The notes: generated from the letters alone by a model not told the origin. A stretch of DNA of 64,000 nt from Lachnospiraceae bacterium UBA4260 (GCA_002395235.1 DGWK01000032.1:85828-149827); one strand, 5' to 3'; shown: positions 17,518 through 27,306, numbered from the stretch's first letter. Program-made: numbers and translations.

Positions 17518-19026
17518 TCAGAACATGGTCGCGTAACTCATGACCTTCTCCTGAGTCATTTCTGCAGGATCGGTGATCTCGCCGCGGATGTGGCCGTTGC
17601 ACATGACATAGATCCTGTCGGACATACCGAGCAGTTCTGCCATTTCTGAGGAGATCATGATGATCGCTTTGCCCTGCTTCTGCAGTTCAACCATGATCTC
17701 ATAGATCTCGTGCTTGGCGCCGACGTCGATGCCTCGGGTAGGTTCGTCCATGATCAGGACATCCGGGTCATTGGCGAGCCATCTTGCGATGATGACCTTC
17801 TGCTGGTTACCACCGGAAAGGTTTGCGATGTGTTCCTGCGCATTAGGCGTCTTGATGGACAGCTTCTTAATGCTCTCGTCCACGATCTTGTCGATCGTAG
17901 GATGATCCAGAACAAAACCTGCTTTCAGGTGCTTGTCATAAATGGAAATGCCTGTGTTGTCCTTGATGGACAGGCAGCCCAGAATACCATTACCACGTCT
18001 GTCTTCTGTGATCAGTCCGATGCCGGCGTTCATTGCCTTGCGGGGAGTCTTGGTATCCACCTTATTGCCATGGACATAGATCTCTCCGGACTGGATTCCG
18101 CGCATACCGAAGATTGCTTCCATCAGTTCTGTTCTCTGCGCGCCGACAAGGCCGCCGAATCCGACGATCTCGCCCTTGCGGATCTTGAAAGAGCAGTCCT
18201 GGAAAGATTTCTCGTGGATCGAGCAGACGTTCTTTGCCTCCAGAATCACATCCCCGGGTGTGCAGGGATGCGGAGGATATACATTGGTCAGTTCGCGGCC
18301 GACCATTTTCGCAATGATCTGGTCCGTTGTCATTTCCGCTGCCGGCCATGTGCCGACATACGTGCCGTCGCGCATGATGGTGATGTCATCGGAGATCCTC
18401 TTGATCTCATCCATCTTGTGCGAAATATAGATCATAGCAACGCCCTTATCACGAAGGTCATTCATGATACGGAACAGTACTTCAACTTCTTTGTCAGAAA
18501 GGGAGGACGTAGGTTCGTCGAAGATGATGACCTTCGCCTCGTGGGAAACTGCCTTTGCAATTTCGATGGACTGCATCTGGCCGATAGAAAGATCGGAAAG
18601 CGGTGCCTTGGGATCAAAATCCATACCTACTTCTTTGAGCCAGTAAGCAGTGTCTTCATACATCTTCTTGTGGTCGATGACCTTAAGAGGACCGTAATTG
18701 TGGGTAGGGAATCTGCCGAGATACATATTCTCAGCAACACTTCTGGGGAGTACGGGCTGAAGTTCCTGATGCACCATGGCAATACCCATCTTCATGGCTT
18801 CATCGGGATTGTTGATGTTGACCTTCTCGCCGTTTATATAGACTTCTCCGGCATCCATTTTATAAATACCGAACAAGCACTTCATTAACGTAGATTTACC
18901 TGCGCCGTTTTCCCCCATCAGTGCATGGACAGTACCCGGGCGGACCGAAAGGGAAACATTATCCAGAGCCTTAACGCCGGGGAAAGACTTGGATACACCT
19001 TTCAATTCAAGATAATATTCTGCCAT
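17518..19026 (-). CDS. mglA: Sugar ABC transporter ATP-binding protein, MglA type
   Basis: A 502-residue double-ATPase subunit of the CUT2 family. The first domain has Walker A GENGAGKST (38-46), DLSIGQMQ as signature and IIFDEPTSSLSD as Walker B. The second has a degenerate P-loop (FGGLVGAQRTELMEA), NLSGGNQQKV and LIMDEPTRGIDVGAKHEIYEIM. It powers the importer formed with MglC and MglB. Length and domain order are standard. It is followed after 67 bases by mglC and preceded by a stem-loop after mglB. Confidence 0.92.
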   Translation of the reverse strand: MAEYYLELKGVSKSFPGVKALDNVSLSVRPGTVHALMGENGAGKSTLMKCLFGIYKMDAGEVYINGEKVNINNPDEAMKMGIAMVHQELQPVLPRSVAENMYLGRFPTHNYGPLKVIDHKKMYEDTAYWLKEVGMDFDPKAPLSDLSIGQMQSIEIAKAVSHEAKVIIFDEPTSSLSDKEVEVLFRIMNDLRDKGVAMIYISHKMDEIKRISDDITIMRDGTYVGTWPAAEMTTDQIIAKMVGRELTNVYPPHPCTPGDVILEAKNVCSIHEKSFQDCSFKIRKGEIVGFGGLVGAQRTELMEAIFGMRGIQSGEIYVHGNKVDTKTPRKAMNAGIGLITEDRRGNGILGCLSIKDNTGISIYDKHLKAGFVLDHPTIDKIVDESIKKLSIKTPNAQEHIANLSGGNQQKVIIARWLANDPDVLIMDEPTRGIDVGAKHEIYEIMVELQKQGKAIIMISSEMAELLGMSDRIYVMCNGHIRGEITDPAEMTQEKVMSYATMF

Positions 19027-19097
19027 GCTAATCTCCTTTTTTGTATTCCCGTCAATTCACATCGGAATGTACAGGATGCTTGTTTTCGCTAAAGAGA

Positions 19098-19126
19098 GAC
19101 AGGTGCGGCGGCACGCCGCACCTGTC
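19098..19126. other. Perfect 13-bp intercistronic hairpin between mglB and mglA
   Basis: GACAGGTGCGGCG (19098-19110) and its exact complement (19114-19126) with a 3-base loop. There is no T-run on the minus strand, so it probably acts as an mRNA processing or 3'-stabilising structure. That would fit the usual need for much more binding protein than transporter. Confidence 0.65.
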
Positions 19127-19163
19127 AATTCAGACTGTGAACAAACTGTTCAAATTGCTTTAA

Positions 19164-20297
19164 TTACTTCAGAGAATCAAGGATCTCCTGAGCGTTATCC
19201 TTTGTGACCTTCTTGTAGTCGCACTGGATGTTGTGCTCGTTGCCAGCGCCTGTGATGTAGTTGATCGCTGCATCAGCTGCGTTGTGGGACTGTGCGAAGT
19301 GATCGTTGAAGACTGTGCCGGTGATGTCGCCGGAGATAACATACTCAACAACCTCAGTCAGAGCGTCAACGCCTACCAGATAGATGTCTGTGCCAACCTT
19401 GCGGCCTGCGGACTGGATGGACTGCAGAGCGCCAAGTGCCATAGCGTCGTTGTTGCAGAATACAACTTCGATGTCGTTGCCGTACTGGGACAGGGAGTTA
19501 GCTACGAGCTCAGCGCCCTTAACCTGATCCCACATACCAACCTGCTCATCAAGCTTGTTAACTTCGAAGCCTGCGTCTGTCAGAGCCTTGATGGAGAACT
19601 CTGTACGATACTGAGCGTCAACGTTCTCGGGATCGCCCTTGATCATGATGTAGTCGATCTTGCCGTTCTTGTTGAAGTCAACAGCGTCAAGGCCGAGGTC
19701 AGCGATGATCTCGCCCTGGTATGTGCCGGACTGACGAGCGTCGCATCCAACGTAGCAGACGTTCCAGTTGTTGTCTGCCCATCTCTGCTGCTCATCTGCA
19801 GCGGGCTCACGGTTGATGTAAACCAGCGGGATGTTCGCAGCTACGACCTTGTCGGTAACTGTGGAAGCGGAAGAAGAGTTAACCAGATTGATGATCAGGA
19901 CATCAACGCCGTCAGCGATGAAGCTGTCGATCTGGCCGGACTGTGTAGCCTGATCGTTCGCGCCGTCAACGATGGTGATGTTCTCTTTTGCGAAGCCCTT
20001 CTCGATGAGATACTTCTCGAGCTCTGTTCTGAACAGGGTCATGAAGTTATCGGAGAACTGATAGATGCAGACGCCGACTTTCTTTGTGGAAAGATCGCCG
20101 TCGGTTGCTGCTGCAGCCTCACCTGCCGCATCAGCTGCGGGCTCTGCTGCGGGCTCAGCTGCTTCTTCAGCAGCGGGCTCAGCCGCTTCCTGTGCTGCAG
20201 GCTCGGAAGAGCTTGCGCCTGTGCTTCCGCCGCAAGCTACCAGCATGGAAGCTGCAAGGACGGTCGCTGTCATAATAGCAATAACTTTCTTAAACAT
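19164..20297 (-). CDS. mglB: Galactose/glucose-type sugar-binding lipoprotein, MglB type
   Basis: A 377-residue type I binding protein. The start at 20297 (MFKKVIAIM) is chosen because GGAGG is six bases away; the ATG at 20303 directly abuts GGAGG and is not usable. The lipobox is LVAC. A low-complexity A/E/P linker of about 35 residues follows (AAEPAAEEAAEPAAEP). The fold shows KVGVCIYQFSDNFM, VLIINLVNSSSA, IPLVYINREPAA, CYVGCDARQSGTYQGE, CNNDAMALGALQ and YLVGVDAL, close to MglB of E. coli. It is first in the mglB-mglA-mglC operon. Confidence 0.9.
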   Translation of the reverse strand: MFKKVIAIMTATVLAASMLVACGGSTGASSSEPAAQEAAEPAAEEAAEPAAEPAADAAGEAAAATDGDLSTKKVGVCIYQFSDNFMTLFRTELEKYLIEKGFAKENITIVDGANDQATQSGQIDSFIADGVDVLIINLVNSSSASTVTDKVVAANIPLVYINREPAADEQQRWADNNWNVCYVGCDARQSGTYQGEIIADLGLDAVDFNKNGKIDYIMIKGDPENVDAQYRTEFSIKALTDAGFEVNKLDEQVGMWDQVKGAELVANSLSQYGNDIEVVFCNNDAMALGALQSIQSAGRKVGTDIYLVGVDALTEVVEYVISGDITGTVFNDHFAQSHNAADAAINYITGAGNEHNIQCDYKKVTKDNAQEILDSLK

Positions 20298-20361
20298 ATT
20301 CATCCTCCTGCGAATAATGTTAAAGGTTTCGCGCGGTGACTCCGCGCCTGTTACAATAAGC

Positions 20362-20367
20362 ATTATA
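20362..20367 (-). promoter_or_regulatory. Probable -10 box of the mgl operon
   Basis: TATAAT on the minus strand lies about 65 bases upstream of the mglB start. No strong -35 is visible, which would fit a promoter that needs an activator such as YesN. Confidence 0.4.
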
Positions 20368-20435
20368 GGAAGGATAGTTTTTTCATAACATTGAATATAC
20401 TTTGGTGTTGTTTGAAAATTCTATACACTTCTATA

Positions 20436-20475
20436 AAAAAGATTCCGAACAGCCTCAGCCGCTCGGAATCTTTTT
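20436..20475. terminator. Bidirectional terminator between the suf pair and mglB
   Basis: AAAAAGATTCCGA pairs perfectly with TCGGAATCTTTTT, with runs of A on one side and T on the other. It closes the SufC-SufB operon on the minus strand. Confidence 0.85.
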
Positions 20476-20490
20476 CATTATTCTTCCGTG

Positions 20491-21423
20491 TTATTTCAAA
20501 AATCCGTTGACGATCTGCTCCTCGGCTTCCGCCTCGGTCAGGCCCAGCGTCATGAGCTTGATCAGCTGATCGCCCGCAATCTTGCCGATAGCCGCCTCGT
20601 GGATCAGCGCGGAGTCCGTGCAGTTGGCTTCCAGCTGCGGGACCGCCAGGATCCTTCCCTCATCCATGATGATGGAGTCGCACTCCGTGTGCCCGCTGCA
20701 GGCTGCGTTGCCGTTTACGCGAAGATCCAGTTTCTGGTAGGACTTGTCCCTGGCCACAGACCGGGATACGATGTCCGCGCTGGATCCGTCGCCGTCCAGG
20801 TCGACCAGATAAGCGCTTGCGGCGTACTGCTCGCCGTGGGTCATCAGTCTCTCCTTGACGACAAGGCTCGCGCCGGCCGCTACTTTGGCAACCGTGCTTC
20901 TGTCCGTGGAGTCGACGCCCTTGATCTGAACCATCTCCATCTCCACGTGACTGCCCTCTTCCATGTAGACTTCCGTCACCGGATTGAGAATCCTCTTGCC
21001 GGTGCCGTCGCCTTCCCCGTAGTGCTTCTCGACGTACTTGACATTGGAGTTCTTTCCCACATAGAAGCGGTGGATGCCGTCATGCTCGGAGTCCATGCCG
21101 CCGCAGTTGCTGATGCCGCAGCCGGCGACGATGACTACGTCGCAGTCCTCGCCCACATAGAAGTCGTTGTAAACGACATCGTGCAGGCCGCTCTTGCTCA
21201 TGATGACGGGAATGTGCACGCTCTCGTTCTTCGTGCCGGGCTTGATGTGGATATCAATGCCGCTTCCGTCCTCCTTGGAGACGATCTCGATGTTGGCGGA
21301 ACTGGCGCGCCCGGCCAGCTGTCCGTCGCTTCGGATATTGAAGGCTCCCTCCGGAACCGTGTGCAGACCGGCCACTTCCATGAGGATCCTCTTCTGAATC
21401 TCGTCCATTTTCTTAAATTCCAT
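20491..21423 (-). CDS. sufB: SufB-like Fe-S cluster assembly scaffold (minimal SUF/SMS type)
   Basis: A 310-residue SufB/SufD-family protein, much shorter than classical SufB (about 460-490). It consists almost entirely of the right-handed beta-helix core with the C-terminal block SALIHEAAIGKIAGDQLIKLMTLGLTE. ECDSIIMDEGR and LEANCTDSALIHEA are the conserved segments around the putative cluster and heme/Fe-binding sites. It works with the SufC ATPase encoded just upstream (1-base stop/start overlap). No SufS, SufD, SufU or second SufB is in the operon, which matches the two-gene SUF-like minimal systems of anaerobes and archaea. Confidence 0.85.
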   Translation of the reverse strand: MEFKKMDEIQKRILMEVAGLHTVPEGAFNIRSDGQLAGRASSANIEIVSKEDGSGIDIHIKPGTKNESVHIPVIMSKSGLHDVVYNDFYVGEDCDVVIVAGCGISNCGGMDSEHDGIHRFYVGKNSNVKYVEKHYGEGDGTGKRILNPVTEVYMEEGSHVEMEMVQIKGVDSTDRSTVAKVAAGASLVVKERLMTHGEQYAASAYLVDLDGDGSSADIVSRSVARDKSYQKLDLRVNGNAACSGHTECDSIIMDEGRILAVPQLEANCTDSALIHEAAIGKIAGDQLIKLMTLGLTEAEAEEQIVNGFLK

Positions 21424-22241
21424 CAGATTTCTCCTCCTTTCGCCTGACTTTTGGGAATGGGATTGCCATTCTCATCCGTGGGAACCTGCGGCACTGCGGC
21501 GGGCTTTCCGCCCAGCGGTACACAGACGCCCACTGCGGAAGTCGTTCCGATCAGGGACGGCAGGATCTCCTCGCGCGGTCCCATGCGGTCGATCTTTCCG
21601 TCCGCGACAACGATGATCTCGTCCGCGATCTCCAGGATCCTCTCCTGGTGGGATATGATCAAAATAGAGCTGTCCTTGATGGAATCTCTCATCTGCTCGA
21701 AGACCTCGATCAGGTTCTGGAAGCTCCACAGGTCGATGCCGGCCTCCGGTTCGTCAAAGACGGAGAGCTTGGTGCCGCGGGCAAGGACCGTCGCGATCTC
21801 AATTCTCTTGAGCTCGCCGCCGGAAAGGCTCGCGTTCACTTCGCGCATGATGTAATCCTTGGCGCACAGTCCGACCCTGGACAGATACTGGCAGGCCTCG
21901 GCGACCGTCACTCTGGTGCCTTTGCCGGAGGCAAGGCGCAGAAGGTCCAGGACCTGGATGCCCTTGAAGCGGACAGGCTGCTGCATGGCATAGGAAATGC
22001 CCATGCGCGCGCGGTCTGTGATGGACTTGTCTGTGATATCTACGCCGTCGAGCAGGATCCTGCCCTCGGTAGGTTTCTCAATGCCGGCGATCAGTCTCGC
22101 CAGTGTGGATTTGCCGCCGCCGTTGGGGCCGGTGACGACAACGAACTTATTGTCCGGAATCGTGAAACTGACGTCGCGGATGATGCCGATGTCTTCTGTC
22201 CCTTCCCGGACGTCAAAACGAATATTTTTCAGTTCCAGCAT
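21423..22241 (-). CDS. sufC: SufC-like ATPase of the minimal Fe-S assembly system
   Basis: A 272-residue ABC-type ATPase without membrane segments. It has Walker A GPNGGGKST (38-46), Q-loop region YAMQQPVRFKG, signature LSGGELKRIE, Walker B LSVFDEPEAGIDLW and switch His in LIISHQERI. YAMQQP and DEPEAGIDLW distinguish SufC from importer ATPases. The extra C-terminus (about 25 residues) ends in a charged tail. It energises the SufB scaffold. GAAGGAG precedes the ATG. The two genes are bounded by a terminator on the left and a 277-base gap on the right. Confidence 0.88.
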   Translation of the reverse strand: MLELKNIRFDVREGTEDIGIIRDVSFTIPDNKFVVVTGPNGGGKSTLARLIAGIEKPTEGRILLDGVDITDKSITDRARMGISYAMQQPVRFKGIQVLDLLRLASGKGTRVTVAEACQYLSRVGLCAKDYIMREVNASLSGGELKRIEIATVLARGTKLSVFDEPEAGIDLWSFQNLIEVFEQMRDSIKDSSILIISHQERILEIADEIIVVADGKIDRMGPREEILPSLIGTTSAVGVCVPLGGKPAAVPQVPTDENGNPIPKSQAKGGEI

Positions 22242-22450
22242 TCTATGGTCTCCTTCGCTGCATGTCTACTGTTAGTTATGATATATTGTTACGTCATTTT
22301 GCTGCGGCACCATGCCTTCCGGCCGATCCGCGGATTCCCGCTGATCCCCGGCGCACAGTCTTCAGCCGCACCTTCAAGTATAGGCAACGCGCCGCTAGTT
22401 TGTAAATCCTAACTTTGACAATTGTCCACCTTGTGCCTTTACGGGCTCTA

Positions 22451-22513
22451 AAACACGGCGTTTTGCTGTGCGCAGGCCCCTCGGTCTTTGATTCGGCAGG
22501 GCCGCTGCGCCCG
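22451..22513 (-). terminator. Possible terminator after the protease/LRR gene
   Basis: GCGCAGCGGCCC pairs with GGGCCTGCGC (one bulged base) across a 20-base loop, just beyond the stop at 22519. No clear T-run follows, so the call is weak. Confidence 0.4.
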
Positions 22514-22518
22514 GTTTT

Positions 22519-25500
22519 TCAGTCTTCGATCACCTGCCAGGGGATCTTCGCCGCGTCGAGTTTTTTGCCTGCTTCCGATCCCTCATGGCAGTGGATCACA
22601 TATTTGTATTCCCCGCTCTCTTTATCCTTGACACCTATATTGCCGACGTCCAGCAGCGAATCCGGCAGATAGATATCCGTGATCCGGTCGCACCCGTTTA
22701 GTGCGTAGTACCCTATTGCCAGCGTGCCCTCGGGGACATGGAGCGTCCCTTCCCGCAGCGTGGGAACAGAGATCAGCGCACTTCCGTCCAGGCTCATCAG
22801 GATCCCGTCCTCTTCCTTATAAAAGGTGCTCTCGGGATCGACTTCGTACCGCGCAAAGAGGACTCTCTCCAGAAAACACAGCTCGATCTGAAGCCGGGCG
22901 GGAATGCGGATCACTTCCTGCGTGAATGTTTTGCCGTAGTCCGCCTCGAAGGCGGCGTATCCCATCTTCCTGAGTTTCTCGGGCAGCACGATCTCCCCGA
23001 ACGCGTCATGCAGCAGGAAGGCGCCGCTGCCGATCCACTCCACGGAAGAAGGCAGCTGTACATTTTCGAGCGCCGTATACAGGAAAGCCTGGTCGCCGAT
23101 CTCCTTAAGCCCTTTGTTAAAGACCGCGCTCCGAAGGCTTCTGCAGGTCACAAAGCACTCCTTGCCGATCACGCGCAGGGACCGCGGCATGGTCACTTTC
23201 TCAATCTCGGTGTTCAGGGCAAACGCCCTGTCTCCGAGCGTCTCCACGCCCTCCGGGATCTCGTAGTCCGCGCCTTCTCTGCGGACCGGATAACAGACCA
23301 GCGTCTTTTTATCACCGGTAAAGAGGACACCGTCTGCGCTGCTGTAATCGGCATTGTCCGAAGAGACCTCGATCCCGCTGATGAAAGAGTGCCCTCTCAG
23401 AAAGTCGATATCAATCTCCCTGACCGCCCCGGAAACCACTATTTTGTCGACCCCGATGCTGTAATTGAGCTTATCCTCCTTGGCTTCCGGGTCAAAACGC
23501 AGCGCCGTCACAGGGAGTCCCTCATAGGCGGACGGAATCTGCAGCGTTCCCGTCTCCTCCCCTTTCGCCTCCTTGTAGGCGTAGAGCTCTGCGCGGTCGC
23601 TGAAGACCCTGTAATAGAATGTCCCGTGGGCGCCTTTTTCGATGGCCTTCTCGAACTTTTCCGACTCCGGATCGATGACACTGTCCCAGGCGATGCCGTA
23701 TTTGTCCGCATACTGCCGGGCCGCGCTGTCCTTAGAGCAGTGCAGCGTGCAGCGGTAGATCTCCTCGAGTTTTCCCGTCTCCCGCGAGGTCTCCTTTCCT
23801 CTCGGAAAGACATTTTCAGAAAAGCGAAAGACACTGTCGGGGACATAGAATCCCATAGTCTCGTCCATCGCCGTGAACAGGCCGCTCTGGAGTGTGGTGA
23901 TCCCCTCGGGGATCACCAGCGAACTGCCTCTCATCATCGGAACTGTCTGGATCATATCCCCCGCTTTGTTTGTGATAAAGCCGCCGGAAGACGCGTAAAC
24001 AGGATTGGCTCCGTCGACTTCAAAGGCCGCGATCTGCAGTGCCGTAAAGGCGTCTGTGCCGATCGAAGTGACAGCGGGGCCGATCCGGACGCTGCCCAGG
24101 GGCACCTGCCCTTCAGGGACCTCCTCGGCCGCCCTGTCCCTGCCAAAGGCCATGCTCCCGATCCGCTGCAGGGAGTCCGGGAACTGCAGCTCCGTCAGCC
24201 CATAGCACTCGAAGAAAGCGTCATTGTCAATCGTCCGCAGCGTCTGCGGGAATTCCACCTTTTCAAGCCCCGCCTGCGCAAACGCGCCATAGCCGATCTC
24301 CTCCGTTCCTTCCTCCACTGTGTATTCTCCGCCGGCTCTCCCCGCGGGATACTGGACAAGGGCCTTTCCGTCCGCTGAATAGAGCACGCCGTCCACTGAT
24401 CTGTAGTGCGGGTTCCCGCTCACTGTGATCTCCGCAAGATTTTTGCAGCCCGCAAAAGGCGCCCCGCCGATCTCCCACACCGAGTCCGGTATTTTCACCG
24501 CTTTCAGCCCGCTGTAGATAAATGCCGCTCTGCCGATCTTACTCAGGCCCTCCGGCAGCTGAATCTCTTCAATGCCGGATTTTCGGAAGGCGGACACGCC
24601 TATCGTCTCCAGCCGCGCCGGGAGCCTGATCTGCCGCAGTCCTTCCGTGCCGTAGAATGCGCTCTTCCCGATCTGCGTGACGCTGTCCGGGAGCGTCACG
24701 GACTCCAGCGTCCCGATTCCCGAAAAGGCGCTCTGCCCGATCGCTGTCACCGGCTTTCCCAAGACTCTGTCCGGCACGGCCAGTGAAGTGTCCTGCCCTG
24801 TATATTTTGTCAGCTGCGCGCCGTCTTCCTTCAGGTCAAAATACAGTGTCCCCTTCTCTGTCCCGATCTCTGCCGTCTCCCTCTCGCCTTCAAGGTCCAG
24901 CTCCACATAGTTCGTCCCGTGGAGATTTCCGTTCACGTCTTTCACCGTCACCTGGCAGATGCAGTCGACCTCAAATTCCGACGCCGGCTTCATGAAGAAG
25001 CGTAAAGAGTCGTCGATGGCCAGCTGGTAGAAGAGATACCCCTTGTACTCCCAGTCCGTATAGGGCTTCATCTGCCCGTTCTCATCTCTGACCGGGCAGA
25101 TCGTGTCTCCGCCTGCGTCGACGATGGACCGGTAACCCGACACGTCCACGGAACCTTTGCCGCTCAGGGAAATGCCGCCGGCGTCGGCGACAACGTCCTG
25201 AATCGTCGTCTCCCGCTCTCCGCCCACGTTTCTGAGAGAGACGGAGACCTCCTCGTCCACATTCTTGTCAAAGCCACTGAATTCGTGCCCGCTCGACAGG
25301 ATGGTGCCGGCGGTCTTATAGACACTCTCGCCTCCGCTGTCCGAAACCTGATAGCAGGCCCAGGGCCTTGCCGACTCCTGCAGATCCGTCTGGGCTGTCA
25401 GCAGGAGCGGGTCCTGCGGAACGTGCAAAATATTGTCCGGATCCGCGTAGATCCTCTTGTTGCAGGTCGCGATCTGATAGTCTCCCCATCCGTTTCTGAA

Positions 25501-27216
25501 CAGCACAGTATAACAGCACTCCGAGGCATACCTGGCTTGTTCAGGGGTCAGCTGCAGCGTCCACTCTGCCTCTCCCTTCTGCAGGTCCGCCAGCGTCCAG
25601 TCCGCATCGGTTCCGGCAAACCACTCCTTTGTATAAGCGTCTATAAACGCCTCATACTCGTCGGAGAGCAGATCCTCCTTCGTGTAAAGCTCCTGCGCCG
25701 TCTCATACAGCTCTCGGTTGTCCCCGGGCAGATAGACGGAGACGCCTCCGGCCCCTTCCACGTTGGAGGTCGCTCTGACCACCATTTCCCCGACTGCCTT
25801 CTCCAACTCGCCGCTCTCCTGCGGAAACATACCGGCAGTCCCGGCCGCAAGGTCCCGCAGATCGATCAGGTCATAGGCCTGTGCCTTGGTATCAGAGGCA
25901 TTCAGGCCAAATGCCTTGGCCTTCCCTCTCGCCTGATTGAGCAGTGCATAGTTTCCCTTCCCGATTTCCGCCCTCATGACGGCAAAGAGCTCGTCTGCCG
26001 CGTCGACCACCCGTTCCGTCCTCGACAGATCCAGGGCCGACAGCGTCACATCGGGATTAAAGAAGGTCGACCGATTTTTCTCATAATAAGCGCCGTAGGC
26101 GTCCACAATCACGCTAACGATCTCCCTTGCGTCCGTAGTCTCGTTGAGGACGCGCAGGAATGTATAGTCCCAGCCTCTGCCGGGCTCGAGCTCCTCCGAT
26201 CCCACCAGGTAGTCCGCGTAATTCTTCCACAGATTGGCGCTCTCGAGGCCTCCCATCAGGCAGGCGTCAAAGCCCACCCAGTCCAGCCTGGAGCTCCCTT
26301 TGGCGCTCTGTGCGGCTCCTGTCTGCCCCTGTCCGAACACGGTCGCGTCCATGGCGCTGCGCATCTCTTCCATGAGGAGGCTGTCATTTCGGAACAGCTC
26401 GTCGCTCCCATATCCCCACAAGGGGCCTCCTCCATGATCCCACAGGATCAGTCCGTAGTGCGCAGCCGGATAATTATCTGTGCAGTAATTGACAAACTCG
26501 GCCAGCGTCTGCGGAATTCCCATGTTGGCGCTCGCATCCGTGCGGGCGATGATCTTATTCCCCGCTTCCTGCTCCTCCGGGTCTCTTGACATGTCCAGCA
26601 CATTGTTGCTGGTACTCGGTATGTCGCTGACCCACCTCTTGCTCCCCCCTGTATACACCAGGAGGTTGTTCTTCTCGAAGTCCAGGCCCGCCTGCCTCAT
26701 CTCTTCAATGTCATTTGTCGCGCTCCCATAGCGGCTCTCCAGGTTGGAGCCCACAATGTAGACCATGACCGTATAGTCTTTTTCCCGCGAAACCTTCGGG
26801 GCTCTCTCCCCGCTTTCATCTGCCGCTTTGAGCACGCTGTTCGACGCGTCTTCTGTCTTTGTCTTCTTTCTGCCCGCGGCCGACCGGTAGTTTCCTTCCT
26901 TCTCTTCGATGATGACCAGGCCGGACTGTCCCCCTTCTTCGGAGCCCCCGGAGGCGGCATCCTGAGACTGTTCGGCGCTGCCGTCCCCGGATTGGTCAGA
27001 GACGGCGTTCGGCTCCGGCTCTCCGGCAGGCACAAATCCCTCACCACTGTCAGTCTGACTCTGCGCGTCTGTCCGGCCTTCTGTCCCATCGCTGCCTGTC
27101 CGGCCTTCCGTCCCGTCGCTGCTGCCGGCGCCGCCCGAGGGGCCGGCACACGCAGAGAGCGCCAGTAAGATTGAGAGCAATACTGCTGTAAGTCTTTCTG
27201 CTGCAGAACTTTTCAT
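22519..27216 (-). CDS. Giant surface lipoprotein: clostripain-family (C11) protease plus leucine-rich repeats
   Basis: A 1565-residue protein. The start at 27216 is set by GGGGAGG five bases upstream. The lipobox LSAC (Cys23) is followed by about 110 residues of S/G/E/T-rich linker. The C11 domain (about 145-500) has the catalytic pair His261 (LILWDHGGG) and Cys319 (WVGFDACLMGG). A beta-rich region follows, then two blocks of BspA-type LRR_5 repeats at about 820-1130 and 1320-1520 (units like LPDSVTQIGKSAF). Such repeats mediate host or substrate binding. It probably cleaves after Arg/Lys at the cell surface. It follows the PP2C phosphatase gene, separated by a terminator. Confidence 0.88.
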   Translation of the reverse strand: MKSSAAERLTAVLLSILLALSACAGPSGGAGSSDGTEGRTGSDGTEGRTDAQSQTDSGEGFVPAGEPEPNAVSDQSGDGSAEQSQDAASGGSEEGGQSGLVIIEEKEGNYRSAAGRKKTKTEDASNSVLKAADESGERAPKVSREKDYTVMVYIVGSNLESRYGSATNDIEEMRQAGLDFEKNNLLVYTGGSKRWVSDIPSTSNNVLDMSRDPEEQEAGNKIIARTDASANMGIPQTLAEFVNYCTDNYPAAHYGLILWDHGGGPLWGYGSDELFRNDSLLMEEMRSAMDATVFGQGQTGAAQSAKGSSRLDWVGFDACLMGGLESANLWKNYADYLVGSEELEPGRGWDYTFLRVLNETTDAREIVSVIVDAYGAYYEKNRSTFFNPDVTLSALDLSRTERVVDAADELFAVMRAEIGKGNYALLNQARGKAKAFGLNASDTKAQAYDLIDLRDLAAGTAGMFPQESGELEKAVGEMVVRATSNVEGAGGVSVYLPGDNRELYETAQELYTKEDLLSDEYEAFIDAYTKEWFAGTDADWTLADLQKGEAEWTLQLTPEQARYASECCYTVLFRNGWGDYQIATCNKRIYADPDNILHVPQDPLLLTAQTDLQESARPWACYQVSDSGGESVYKTAGTILSSGHEFSGFDKNVDEEVSVSLRNVGGERETTIQDVVADAGGISLSGKGSVDVSGYRSIVDAGGDTICPVRDENGQMKPYTDWEYKGYLFYQLAIDDSLRFFMKPASEFEVDCICQVTVKDVNGNLHGTNYVELDLEGERETAEIGTEKGTLYFDLKEDGAQLTKYTGQDTSLAVPDRVLGKPVTAIGQSAFSGIGTLESVTLPDSVTQIGKSAFYGTEGLRQIRLPARLETIGVSAFRKSGIEEIQLPEGLSKIGRAAFIYSGLKAVKIPDSVWEIGGAPFAGCKNLAEITVSGNPHYRSVDGVLYSADGKALVQYPAGRAGGEYTVEEGTEEIGYGAFAQAGLEKVEFPQTLRTIDNDAFFECYGLTELQFPDSLQRIGSMAFGRDRAAEEVPEGQVPLGSVRIGPAVTSIGTDAFTALQIAAFEVDGANPVYASSGGFITNKAGDMIQTVPMMRGSSLVIPEGITTLQSGLFTAMDETMGFYVPDSVFRFSENVFPRGKETSRETGKLEEIYRCTLHCSKDSAARQYADKYGIAWDSVIDPESEKFEKAIEKGAHGTFYYRVFSDRAELYAYKEAKGEETGTLQIPSAYEGLPVTALRFDPEAKEDKLNYSIGVDKIVVSGAVREIDIDFLRGHSFISGIEVSSDNADYSSADGVLFTGDKKTLVCYPVRREGADYEIPEGVETLGDRAFALNTEIEKVTMPRSLRVIGKECFVTCRSLRSAVFNKGLKEIGDQAFLYTALENVQLPSSVEWIGSGAFLLHDAFGEIVLPEKLRKMGYAAFEADYGKTFTQEVIRIPARLQIELCFLERVLFARYEVDPESTFYKEEDGILMSLDGSALISVPTLREGTLHVPEGTLAIGYYALNGCDRITDIYLPDSLLDVGNIGVKDKESGEYKYVIHCHEGSEAGKKLDAAKIPWQVIED

Positions 27217-27233
27217 GGTAACCTCCCCGATAA

Positions 27234-27261
27234 GGAAAAAGCGGATATTATCTATCCGCTT
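27234..27261 (-). terminator. Terminator/attenuator between the phosphatase and protease genes
   Basis: AAGCGGATA/TATCCGCTT (27239-27247 and 27253-27261), a perfect 9-bp stem with a 5-base loop, is followed on the minus strand by TTTTT. It ends only about 10 bases before the ribosome site of the protease gene, so read-through would decide the protease level unless that gene has its own promoter. Confidence 0.75.
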
Positions 27262-27306
27262 CTCTTCCCCTGTGCCCATCACCAGCCGCGGCACGATCCG
27301 CTCTGC

